Below, piece by piece: positions 1 through 11,510 of a DNA stretch of 64,000 nucleotides (the stretch's first letter is position 1; the number at the start of each line of letters is the position of its first letter). Below the pieces are notes generated by a model. It searched no databases. It saw nothing but the letters and a program-made list of their open reading frames with translations, and was not told where the DNA came from. Origin of the DNA: Magicicada septendecula (Eukaryota > Arthropoda > Insecta > Hemiptera > Cicadidae); the NCBI GenBank assembly GCA_034769895.1, contig CM068372.1, forward strand, positions 234,254,843 to 234,318,842, in the 5' to 3' direction. The translations under genes were made by a program, and so were the position numbers.

Positions 1-68
1 GTTTGCTTGTTGCAAATCATCCTTTTCTAACCCAGGAAGTATAAGCAGTAACGGGTCATCGTTGTTGA

Positions 69-2489
69 TTACTGCCTCCTCTCGTTTAAAGCATTTTGGT
101 CATTGTTTAAGTTATTGTTGACCGAGGCATCGTTCGGGAAACTCTGGTTTGTTTCCTGACGTTCTGTACCCTGGTTGATGTTTAACGCCCTGTTCGGTTG
201 TCTGCCAAGATCTTCCAGGCTGGTACTTCGTCTTTCCTGTTCGTATCTTGGGCCGTCTCGTTCCGCACTCCGCAATCTTCGGTCAGCGCCGTGGAAGCTG
301 CTCCTCCTCGGTTGATAATATCTCCTGGGTCCGCGATCTTCTGCTCTTATAAAATTTACCCTAGGGCGCGACACTCGGTTATTACTATTGCTATTATTAT
401 TATTATTAATATTATCATTATAGTAATTTCGGTTAGGTGGGTAAGGCCTGTTACCATTGTTGTTGGGATATGGATTTCTCTGACTGTATGGAACATTATT
501 ATTTTGTTGATAAAAGTGGTTTCGATTATTTGGGTAGGGGTTGTTATTTCTCACGCCGTTAAAATTTCCGTTAAACTGGTTATTACGCGGCTGGTTGTTA
601 GGGCCGTCGTAATTACTGGGCTGGTTCCGGTTATTTGTATGGTTATTGCCGTTATTGGGGTAAGTAGTCGGCCTTGCTTCTGGTCTCTCATTTCTCTTCC
701 TGCTCTGCCGATAATACTCTTCATTCTCGTATCCCTCCAATAACTCAGTCATTCCCTGGATCGTCTTGATCTGACTACCTCTCCGGGCCCTGATAATGTC
801 CTCATCATAGTGATAAGATATCTTATTCACTAAACATTCTTCTGGGATTGCTGGCTCAAGGTGCTTTGCCATACACACCTTCCCCAAGAAATATGCCGTC
901 ATACTGCTACCTAATTGTGACCTGTATCTTCCGTTACAAATATTGTCACGTATCAAGTTCTGGGTGGTCTCAGACCAGTATTTTGTCTTAAACATTTTCC
1001 GGAACTGTTGGTAGTCGGAAATTTCACTCCGGTTGGCCATCCACCAATTATCTGTAATGTCTCGGAAGGACTCGTCGAATATCTCCCTGCTATGGCTCCA
1101 TTGGGTAATTTTATGCTTGGTCAAATATTCTTCTACCCTAGCCAGGAACTCCATCGGCTTGCGTTTGTATTGCCGGAAGTTGAGCCACTCTCGGTTTTCG
1201 TTGACGGGCAATCCGGTGAAATGAGTCGGTCTGTTTCTAATCGCTTCCATCTCCTCTCGGCTTTGTCGCACCTGACCGGTGATATTGGCCATGGTCTCTT
1301 GTATATCATTACATCGTTCTGTGACCTGGTTGCGTACTTTTCCGAATTCTTCTTGATTTTCCTTTCTCTGTTCTTCTACCTTCCTACGACTATGTTCTTC
1401 AATATTTGTGAACTTGATGTTCACCACTTCTTTAAACTCATTCACCTCCTTTTCGGTCTGGTTGCACTTTCCATCAATCTCTCGAATCTGTCGATTGACC
1501 ATTATATTTTCTTCTTCCATCTTCTTATCCATCGCTTTTTTGTTAACCTTGATTTCCTTATTCATTTCTTCTCGCAACAATTCCATTCTTTCGTCCAGTT
1601 TGTCCAAATTCTCCTGATTTACTTCCCTTAACTCTTCTCTTAGAATTTGATTGTCCTCTCTCAATTCTTCCAATTTCTCCCCCATCTTCTCTTCCAACTT
1701 CCTGTTATCTTCTTTCAACTCTTCCTTCAATTGTCGGTTGTTCTTCTCTATCTTCTTCCTGGTTTCATCTATTTTCTGATTAGTATTTTCAATTTTATTA
1801 ATCAACTCTTCTTTAGTCGCCTTGAATTCTTCCTTGAACGATTGGTTGTCTTCCTTCAATTCTTCCATGTTCTTGTTCATCCCAGTCAACTCTTCTTTTG
1901 TGGATTGATTATCCTTCTTCAATTCTTCTAACTTTCCTCCCATCCTCTCTTCCATCTTCTAGCTGTTTTCTTCCATCTTCTCTTCCATCTTCTTGCTGTT
2001 TTCTTCCATCTTCTTCGTCAGGGACTGATTGTCTTCCTTCAATTCTTCTAACTTCTTCCCCATCTCTTCTTCCAATTTCCTGTTTGTTGTTTCGATTTTA
2101 TTTCCTAAATCTTCTTTCAAGGACTGGTTATCACTCCCCATTTTCTTACTGTTTTCGTCTATCTTCTTGTTATTATCCTCCATCTTGGACTCTAGGTTCT
2201 TATTAGTATCTCCAATAGCATCCATTTTCTTGTTCATTCCTTCCATGCTCTTATTCATTTCCATCATCATCCTGAACATTTGTTGTGTTGTCATGTCCTC
2301 TGTTTCCTTCTCCGGCGCATTGGTTTCCACAGTTTGTGTAGGTATCTCCGGTTGTTCAGTTTGTTTGGACAACACCGGTGGTAATACCTCTTCCGCCTCT
2401 ACTGGCGTCGCCTCCTTGTTGTCCATGTCAACTTCTATTTCTTTCTCGGCCTCCGCCGCCCGTTTCTTAGATGTTGCACGTCGTTGCAT
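69..2489 (-). pseudogene. gag: Gag-like protein of an LTR retrotransposon, interrupted by one in-frame TAG
   Basis: One frame stays open from an ATG at 2487-2489 to a TAA at 69-71, apart from a TAG at 1959-1961 (minus sense). About 800 codons are involved. The first ~400 residues are highly charged with repeated EELKEDNQS-like units and read as a long coiled coil. A gag-like segment follows, rich in aromatic residues (WLNFRQYKRKPMEFLARVEEYL), then an Asn/Pro/Arg-rich tail without any CCHC zinc knuckle. The TAG lies inside a repeated MEENSKKMEEK unit, where the neighbouring repeat has AAG (Lys), so a single A-to-T change explains it. The primer-binding site and LTR lie just upstream, which supports a gypsy-like retrotransposon; protease and polymerase would be left of position 1. 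The gag assignment comes from context and general character, not from a precise family match. Confidence 0.6.
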
Positions 2490-2580
2490 TTTCCCTTGAA
2501 ATTCTCTGGCTTTGTAGCTGTTGCCTAGCTCCAACTAGTGATTGGGCAGAAAGTATTGGCCTTCCAATCGCTAATTAAAG

Positions 2581-2601
2581 CCCCTAAAGTTGTGCGCCAA
2601 T
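2581..2601 (-). other. Primer-binding-site-like sequence of the gag element
   Basis: On the minus strand the sequence TGGCGCACAACTTTAGGGG lies about 100 bases upstream of the gag ATG and directly after a stretch ending in ATTACA. TGGCGC followed by AAC and a GGGG run is the usual look of tRNA-primed sites in gypsy-like insect elements. The LTR would therefore begin at 2603 on the plus strand (TGTAATAATTT). I did not assign the tRNA species. Confidence 0.5.
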
Positions 2602-2602
2602 T

Positions 2603-5600
2603 TGTAATAATTTAAATAATAAGATGTGTATATTGTTGATGATATACTGCTATTGTGGAGTAGGTGACTCCGATGTAATCAAGTCCAATGTAATATGTTT
2701 AATTGGTGTGGCTCTCGACATCTTACTGGCCTGAAACACTTCCTTAAGTTTCCCAGCTGGTCGAGTCCCAATGGTAGCAAGACCGGTCGAGTAGCGTAAA
2801 GTTGATGAAGAAATATATATGCTCAGCTTCACCGAAAGTTTCAAAACAAAAATTATTGTTTTGAAGAAAATTAAAAAAAAATTATGTTTATAAAAAAAAA
2901 TAATAAAAAAAAAATTTTAATTTTATTAATTAATTAATTAGGATCAATTAATTAATATAGGGCTGTGAAGTTTTAAACAGTGTAATGCTCTTCTGAAAAT
3001 TTTTATTAAAGTTTTAGTATAATTTAAATAATCTATCACCACTCATAAGACTGTCTGTAAACCAATCGATATTTGTTTACCTTTCTATTTTTTAGGTTAT
3101 CTTCACTTACGGGTGGTAAAGTCCTTGTAGATTATCAATTAGAATTATATTATTGGTAATTAGTATTATTGAAGAAATAAAGAACTATTAAGTATTGAAA
3201 AGTATTAATGTTTTATTAAGTAACAGCAATATTGACTCTTATCGATTAGTATCGATTCTCAGGATATCGAAAAAAGTTACAAGTATATGTTATAAAAATT
3301 ATATAGGGTTCTTTAAACAGCCAGTTATTACCAAAGTCAGAGAAATCGGGCTAATATTTAAAAAGTATAACGTTACAATCAAATTAATAGTTATTAATAA
3401 ACACAGACATTGAATAATAAATTGTAAATATAATAATTGTTTTCACCAAACAGCTGTTCTGAACCAAGAAGAGGCACTGGAATTGTCAAAGCAAATGGCT
3501 GCCGTCAAGTCGATGAAAATGTTGCTCGTTGCTGCTGCATTCCAAATAATGTATTTTGACGCAATATTTCTGTTCTCGTGTCCGCAAATCTCTTGTTATA
3601 TGTTGTGTAGTGACTGGTGTAGTGATTCTGGGTTGTATTTAGTGTATCTGTATAATTATTAGTTCAAACACTTTCTCCGATTCCGTCACTAATTTGGTTT
3701 AATGTATTATACAGTTTTCTAGTGTTTTATGATGTTTTTCGGAGTAGATTTATATTGTTCTGTGTTATGGAGTGTTACTTGATCGTTTCTGTTATAATAT
3801 GATAGTTTCAGAAGTATTTTACAAGTCACTCGCGATTTCACAATAACTCACTATACACTCGCTTTGTATGACGATTATAGGTTAGGTTATCCACGTAATT
3901 AAACGTATGTCATGTTAACCGTTCAACTACCAATAATTAACTAACTGTTTCCTTCAGTTTCAATTAAACTCTTAGCCCATATAATATTATCCTTAACATT
4001 GTTCAAAAATATTTTCACATCCTGTGTACATTTTACTATTTCACTATATGAATGCCTAAACTTTGGTTATTTGTCAATTTTATTCACTAGATTTGATTTA
4101 AATTAATCTTTCAGTTCATTCTGGTTATTTTCAGATTAAATAATGCCATTTTATAGTGTTTTCTGTCCAAAAAATAGTAATTTTACTTTCAGTTTGGGTA
4201 TACTCTGAAGAGTCCAAAACATCAAAATTTACTTCCTGTCATTATATAAATTCAGCCATTTTATCAGTTATATTTAATATTAATAATCCTATATTGTATT
4301 AAAAGGTTCCTATTCCCTTATTTTCTGGTAATTAATTGAATTAGTTGTATTCTGAAACATTATTCTGAAATATATGACTCCCATGTCTAAATTTCTGAGT
4401 TTAGTCATTTTATTTTTATTTATAATTCTGAATATAATTTATTAAAATCTCTCTAAATGGTATGTGCAATTATATGGCATGATCTCAAGTTTATTTTGTC
4501 TAAACCCCTTTTGTTTATTTGCTTTTAAATGAGTAATTTCTCTGTTTTGATGAAGTTTGGTTTCCATTCTTTTGGCCTATGATTTTTTTTAACAATTTTT
4601 CTTACAAAATAATTTACAAACAATATATGATGTGTGATACCCTCTCTGACTTTTTACAAATAGTATTATAAATTAAACATGTTTTCAAATTACACAAAAA
4701 CAATTAGTATTGGTTACAATACAAACAATAGTTAACACAAAATAAAGAACATTTTTTTTTTTTAATAAATGGTTGTCTTCAAATCAGACATTTTGCAACA
4801 AAATTCCCATTTCCAACATGGAAATATGGTTTACAACAAAGGTTTTGTACTAACTAACATCTTAATTACTCTCTACTATTTACAAGTGGTAATTATTTTT
4901 ATAGTTCTGATGTTAGTTGTTTCAGACCCAAACAAATGGCCTTATATCTAAAACATTTTTAAACATTCTTGTACTATATACATTAAAACCTTATATTTAT
5001 ATTCTTATTTCTAACTATTATTATAAGTAGGATTCTACAGTTTTTATACAGTCTTTTATACCTTGTCTTTGGGGAATTGTACCCTGTCATTAACAAATAA
5101 ATAGTATGAACCGTTCACAAAGCACTATGAAATCTGTTTTTCTTTTTTCATGTAAAACAAAAATGTTATTTTAAACAGATTCATGTCTTATGAACAACAT
5201 ATTGTCACCGTACACATTTTAAGTCATTGAAAAATGCATATTTCATTGCATCCAATGTTTGTGATTGCCAAGAATGAAACACAAGGTTCATTTTTTATAA
5301 TACCCAAAACTATCACTGGTTCACTTTCACTTATATATTATGTTAATGCTAAATGGTCGTATAGTCTTATTAACATAATAAATTGGTTAGCGTTTTTTCA
5401 ATGGAGATTTGTTCCATGGGTACTATATTATTGTTTCATCTTAGTTCACAGGAAACTTTTACTTTGTTCACTTCTCTTTCTTAAATTTATATACATGTGG
5501 TTTTTATTTCGTTATACTTTTGTTTTTAGATATTTATTTTGGGGATATAGGGATTTGGGTGTCTTTTATAAGAGCATGACATCTTCTTCAGGATGCTGCC

Positions 5601-6030
5601 CTCTTCTTCTTTCTTCAGTCTTCTTTTCTCCTGCCTTCTGGGACTGGTATCTTCTCCATCTTCTTCTTGAATTCAGAAATACACAACCTGTATTGGTTGA
5701 TCTTGGCTTATTTTAGGGTTTCTATTCTATTTATTCTCCCTCGTTGTGGGTTTGGTCATATTGTGTACTGCTTTGTTATTTACTATTTTACCTTCCTGGG
5801 TTATACCTTGAAAACCTTTGGTTATGAGACTGGTCTTGGATGACTCATCACTAGTAACTCCTTTTATTTTAACTTGTATTTTCTTTATAATAATGATTTC
5901 TTTCCACAGTTGCTATGAATTAATTAATTTATATTAAATTTAATGCTTTCTTCCAAATTTAAACAGTATAACTTTATTATTCTAATGATCAATTGCCATT
6001 CAATATTATGCTTATATCTGTCACGCTACA
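2603..6030. other. AT-rich non-coding stretch; left part should be the 5' LTR of the gag element
   Basis: If the primer-binding site at 2581-2601 is right, an LTR starts at 2603, but its far end cannot be fixed because the partner LTR is outside the window. From about 2850 to 6030 I see AT-rich sequence with A/T runs and no convincing coding region. The longest open frame (5234-5716) has no recognisable domain and begins in low-complexity sequence, so I do not call it a gene. Confidence 0.4.
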
Positions 6031-7862
6031 ATATATATAGAAACATTGTTAAGTTGTGAAAATAGAAACATGTCATGAATTTTATAACCCTTTTAAAAAG
6101 TACTTTTGGCCCAGAGACCGACATGTTCGTTTGCCAGTCGGTGCATAATTCAACCTGTCTCAACACTTGTTCAACACTGCATGGACATGCACCCATTCAG
6201 GATTAAACTTGTGAATCCACCTAACTACCCCAGAAATTTCTATACCATATGAACCAAACTGAATTTAAAATTTAGAAAATATCTCTATAAAATGAACACT
6301 AAATTGAAACCGAGAAATTACAAATTGAATGAATGACTTAAAAGCTGTAATGAAACACATATACTGAAATAAGAGGGAATTATACGTTTTAATGTTGAAC
6401 TGCCTAAGATACATGTCAGTCTCTGAGCTGACAATTTTACAACAAATTAATAAAATTTATAAAATATTTCCCTCCCAGTTCACACACTAAACTGTCCCGT
6501 TAATTGGGGATCCAATTAAATGTTTAAAAACTTGAAAGTGTTGTGGTTGATTGATTGAACTGGTTCACTGGGTCTTATTGAATGCATCACTACGTATAAA
6601 AGAATATAATGGGTTGAGATCACCTTATTTTTGTCCATGGGGGTGAGGTGGCAATCTCGTGGCCTACATTACAGGTGTTGGTGTGGCGTCATGGCTATTC
6701 CTCTGGCAGATGAAGTGAGAGAGAAGTTCTTGGTGTTACATGTTCAGGTTATGTTGTTGGGCTTTTTTCCTCGACTTGCTCGGGGGACCCTAATTACACA
6801 ACATTATATCAGCCAGAGTACACAACACAATGCCCACAGAAAGTTCGCACACCCCCCAAAACCCATATATAATCTTAACATAGCTTTAGAGCTACCTAAA
6901 TATAAAACTTGACAAGGTTATATGGCCCACAGGCCCTATTTGAAAATATTTAGTACAGTTAAATCTTTATAATAATAACTTCACCCATGCGGGTTACCAT
7001 GATTGAATTTTTGATAGCTAATTATGGTTTGTTAGATTTTCAATAAGCTTTATACATAGTCTGAATATTTTGTACCACGTGGTCGAGATAGGTTAATCTG
7101 AATACATCATCTTTACTATATAAATTAATACCATTTGGCAATTATATTACTCTCAATTGGTGCCTCAGTAAGCTTCCTGATATGAATAAAGTTTTACTAT
7201 CATTACTAGTAAAAGTTGTATGCAACTTACACTGAATTACGCAGTGTACAATAATCCATGAGGTAACGTAATAAGAATCTGCTTACATCCATGTTTGCAC
7301 TATTTAAACTAATACTTTTGTATTTATATTTCCCTGACTTTTAGTGCCGTAGTTCGGACACGTGAATTTAATATAGTTTTACTGTGTTTTAAAAATACTA
7401 CCTTTAAATTACGTATTGCACAATGCCATGAGGTTTTTAAAGGTTATCAGAAATCCTCTTACTGGGGCCTATTATACAAGTCTTTCTTTAGTGAAACATT
7501 AAATACATAACTATGAAAGTATTGGCGAGACTTCTCGCAGTCGATTTAGATCTTAGCCTGTCATAGTGGGAAGAATGATGGAAGAAAATTCTTCATCTGT
7601 CCGGCGGAAAACGACGCAGCCAATTTTGACGAAGTTCCAAACGAGACAAAGTTAAACAGAATTATTTCCGGCCTCCTCGCTTGCCTACCGAGGCGGGCAC
7701 AAGAGTGCAGCACTTATCGAGCTCTCTTTTTTCAACGCATAATTACTTATGTCCACGGCTAGGGTGCAGCACTAATTAAACCACTTTAAATTAGTACTGC
7801 GTTTAACGTTGACCGGACGTTATATACTGGTAAATCACCAATTTAAGACTAGATTCGGCACA
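6031..7862 (-). mobile_element. Truncated left LTR of a tandem LTR-retrotransposon array
   Basis: This segment repeats almost exactly at about 12623-14459 and about 19228-21060. It ends at the same base as the full LTRs (ATTCGGCACA on the plus strand, which is TGTGCCGAAT at the sense start). Its other end stops at an (AT)n stretch near 6031, so about 1.1 kb of the R/U5-side sequence present in the other two LTRs is missing. In sense orientation it is the 3' LTR of the left-hand element. The short plus-strand frames inside it, such as 6631-6912, are antisense to the element and recur only because the DNA is triplicated. Confidence 0.85.
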
Positions 7863-7877
7863 CCCTCACCCCAAAAG
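7863..7877 (-). other. Polypurine tract, left element
   Basis: On the minus strand TTTTGGGGTGAGGG directly precedes the LTR start TGTGCCGAAT. This is the expected position and composition for the plus-strand primer of an LTR element, and it fixes the element's orientation as minus. The same tract recurs at 14460-14474. Confidence 0.75.
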
Positions 7878-9071
7878 GGCAACATAGTTGCCCCAAGGCT
7901 AACTCACAGCCTCTTGGCTAGTCCTACAAAATCTCAGAAATTTAACCGCTCTTGGGAGAACAGAGGCTCAGGGCGAAAACGAAGTAAGAGTAAAGAAGAA
8001 GAGAAGAAGAAGTGTAGTGTGTGAGGGTACTGCATGCTGACTTGATCAGGGTCGGCATCCAGCACAAGAAAAAGAAGGAGAAAAGACGAAAGACGTCTTA
8101 TCAAGAGCACCGTCGGAATTCTGACCTCCCAAGGCCTCCCAAACTGAGACCCAACCTAATACCCACTCAGGACAACTACTACCCCCCCTTCTCACAGGAC
8201 TGGAAATCTCAACGCCACTGCGACCCTCTCCGCCAGGCCAACCCCACAGGACCGCCCCAACACGTCACACTCTCTGGTGACCACCACCTACTCCTCCTGC
8301 TGCCACTCACATACGCGTCCGAAGACCAAAACAAGGTATCTGTTACCTTGATATGTGAGTGCCCATAACACTACTGTTCACATCTGGACTGACCAGCCAT
8401 ATGCTGCAAAACAAGGCATCATATCCTTGACATATTAGACTGGCCGCCAAAAAAAAATATATCCCTACAATAGGGCGGACGGCCCCGATTAGCCGGACAG
8501 AGAAAACCGCATAAAGGGCACGCGAACATCAATCCCATCATTCACTCTTCAATACTGCATAACTAGCAAGGGGGGTTTACTTCAGCACGGCATCACCTAA
8601 CAACCCACACTTAATCAAAAATAACCTACCACAGAAATCAACCGGAGAATGCGGCATGGCCAGGACCCTACAATAATCAACAACAAACTACAACAAAGAA
8701 AAATGAAAACTACACCACCAATCTATCACTAACATCCCTACACCAACCTAGTCACGACTCTTCCGACTAACTTCTTTCTGATATTTTTCTTTTTTCCTTT
8801 TCTAATTTTTGTTTTTGTTTTTTCTTTCTAATTTTTTGTTTGGTTTCTTTTTTTGGTTTTTATTTTGTTTTCTAAGGGGAGGGGTAGGAAAATTGGGAAG
8901 ATGAAAAGGGCAAGGATTATTGAAAGGTCAACAGCTAGGACTAAGGATAAGGACATGGTTCCCTCCGAAAATAAGGATGGGTGGAGAAAACCAAGGCTCG
9001 CGGAGGCAGGGGCGCAACCCTGAAATAGATGAACACCACTGGGACTGTGGGGAACATCTACCCGCTACCCG

Positions 9072-9635
9072 TTAACCGCTTTGTCTCACCTTTTTATGAC
9101 GAACTTTAGGAACTCGTTCCTTTTGCACACCTCTCTCTGAGAAACTATCTCGTGTTGAGCTGTACTGATTTGTTTCTTCTGAATTAGAATCAAGGTAACT
9201 TACCTGACTACTTTTACCCCGATTTGGATTATCCTCAACCTCTAAATCCTCTGCTTCTACCTTCTTCTCTTCTACAATTTCCCCTGGTTCTCTTTCTTCC
9301 ACCTCTTACTTTTTCTCCTCTACATAATCCAAATCACCATCACGACACTGCACATTTTCATCCTCTAGTTGCTCACCTGGTCCGCATGAAACTTCTTTCC
9401 ATTCCTCGGAATCCTCAACACTACTTACAGAAAGCGTCTGCACATCTTCACACACTACATCATTCTCCCTCACACACTCCACAACGCTGCCTCCCAGTTT
9501 CTCCTCAACTTCTACCTCATCTACTTCTACCACACTTGCAGCCTGGACATCCCCTTGTCCATCCGCAACCTCAGAAACACTTGCAGCCTCCCTAAACTTA
9601 CACTTATACTCCCCTGCGTAGCATGTGCAGACCAC
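9072..9635 (-). pseudogene. Acidic second frame of the left element, with a nonsense codon
   Basis: This is the left copy of the frame at 15678-16241. A TAA at 9306-9308 replaces the GAA codon that keeps the right copy open. It has no ATG at its start and overlaps the end of the gag-like frame in the -1 frame. See the intact copy for composition. Confidence 0.55.
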
Positions 9636-10873
9636 TCTTCTGCCTCTTCCCTCGATTCCTCTTCTTCACCACTTTCAGCAACTACTTCTTCCTCAACATT
9701 TCCCCACCTGGAATCCGGCTGTCCAGGTCCCTGTGCAATGTCTAATTTAAATTCTACTAACGATGATAAAGCTTCACCATCAAGTGACTTCTCATCTCCC
9801 GGCGTAGGCGATGATGATGTTACCGGATCTGGATCCCTCACGAACAATACCGGAACAAATTCTGCGACATCTGGATTCAACCATGACGTCCTCTCAGAGT
9901 CCTGTAATTCAATATCGACAGACGTGTTCTTGTCGTCTTGTATTGATCCACGTAAGTTACTTCGCTTTTCTTCTATCTGCTCACCTTCTTCATCCACTAC
10001 TTTATTCGGCACTGGTAATTCCTCGGGAAGCTTCAAAGTTTCCTTACTCTCCAAATAGGGATAATGCCTTGCTACAGGCTCCCTACTTGCCGATGTTTGT
10101 TTACTAATATAACTTCTTCTTTCCCTGTTCGTTTCGTACTTATTTATTTTATCTGCTGTAACCGTAGCTACAGTCTTCTCACTTGTCACCCACTTGTAGC
10201 CTCCCTTACTTCCTGAATATTCAGTTTTTCTCCAACCGCCATGTTTGTCCTTCTTAGCTCTTCCTGACAAACCACTGGAGTATTGGACATCCGTAGCACC
10301 TCTTCCCCGGTACTCGTCCCCTGCTCGGACAGTATTCGAAACCACACATAACCGGTGCAGATCCGCGAAACAACGTGGACGTTCCGCGAATATCAAACGC
10401 GATCTCTCTTGGGGATTCAGTCCTTCCAGAATTACTTGTATTACTTCGGTCTCGGGCAACCCTAATCTTAATACCTGGGCAGCTTTCCGTACATCCTGCA
10501 CGAAGTCCCCCAACGCCTCTCCGTTGGCCTGTAAATGATAGAATGAATCTAACCTAAGCTGGGAACGTCGTCGATGTGGTATGAAGTAATCCAACACTTC
10601 CCCATGAAAAGCGTCGACAGTGCCGCCCCGACGCAGAGTGTTGGTGACCAACTCTGCCAACAAACCCTGGCAATACGGGTATATAAGGGACAAGACCTCC
10701 CCATCGGATACACACGGAAAATCTGCCAACTGCAGGACAAGGTCCAAGAAAACCAGCAGCTAGTCCTCATCAAATCCATCTACCACCGAAAGTTTCTGGA
10801 GAACTCCTGAAAGGGGGTGGGGCAATTTCTGAAAGCATCGCGCCGCCAGAATTGAACAATTCACAATATACAA
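9527..10873 (-). pseudogene. gag: Gag-like frame of the left element, broken by TAG
   Basis: This is the left copy of the 16133-17479 frame. A TAG at 10760-10762 (sense) replaces the CAG (Gln) found in the right copy, cutting off the first ~40 codons. Downstream the frame is open for about 400 residues and keeps the gag-like helical segment with LRLDSFYHLQANGEALGDF and the segment around ILEGLNPQERSRLIF. With the TAA in the second frame, this copy carries two nonsense changes relative to its neighbour. Confidence 0.7.
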
Positions 10874-11489
10874 TCAACAAAACATAACTCCCACAAAACA
10901 CCTAACACCCTACAAAATAATGACAATAATAAGACAGGAAAAGCTTAAGTACTCTTCTTCCATTAAGCAGACTGCGGGTCCCCCTACCATTGCGAGGACC
11001 CAGCCCACTTACCTGAACTGCTCTCTCTCAACAACTCTACACAAATGGAATGCGACACACACACTAACACACAAACGACAAAAACACCGACCAACGACAA
11101 TTTTCGAAAATATTTCTAATATTTCTTCGGCTACCGTATATCGGAGGAGACCGACTGCCGATCGGGCCATACTGCATAATTAAAACACCTCCCCTAATAT
11201 GGGCAAGGTAAAACGCAAACCATCTCCACCCAGGCACAGATCTGCCATAAGTCGCGTTTCCCAAGGAATGTCCCCTTCTAAAATTTCTCACCACGTGGCA
11301 CTATCAACTATTCAAGGCGGGCAAGTACATATACATCTTAAACACAAAACCTTAAACCTAACAAAATATTTTCACTTTTAGATATAGGGCCTTTCAAAAA
11401 TTTTTCTAAGTTCCCTTGGAACTCCCAAAATGTTTCCTGAGTTTGCAAGCCCCGTCACACCCACAGGACCCACGGGTTGACCCTAATCT

Positions 11490-11508
11490 CAACCACGCTC
11501 TGCTACCA
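11490..11508 (-). other. Primer-binding site complementary to initiator Met-tRNA 3' end, left element
   Basis: The minus-strand sequence TGGTAGCAGAGCGTGGTTG lies two bases inside the LTR end. TGGTAGCAGAG is the complement of the 3' end of eukaryotic initiator Met-tRNA (ending CTCTGCTACCA), and the following TGGTT also fits after a two-base mismatch. An identical site is at 18096-18114. Confidence 0.75.
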
Positions 11509-11510
11509 AA

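Larger units (their letters stand above)
7863..11510 (-). mobile_element. Internal region, left copy of the non-autonomous LTR element
   Basis: About 3.65 kb lie between the truncated LTR and the middle LTR. In sense order it holds the primer-binding site (11490-11508), a leader, the gag-like frame (to 9527), an overlapping acidic frame (to 9072) and about 1.2 kb without a convincing gene, including an A-rich sense stretch at 8765-8890. No reverse transcriptase, RNase H or integrase motif is visible in any frame, so the element must depend on another's polymerase. It is nearly identical to 14460-18116, with scattered substitutions and small indels. Confidence 0.8.

Noticed and set aside
198-2499. 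Several plus-strand open frames (for example 198-743, 1008-1631, 2029-2499)
   Set aside because: They are antisense shadows of the biased gag coding sequence and give low-complexity hydrophobic strings.
5234-5716. 160-codon plus frame
   Set aside because: Hydrophobic and aromatic-rich, no domain, no supporting promoter or splice signals; composition equals the surrounding AT-rich DNA.
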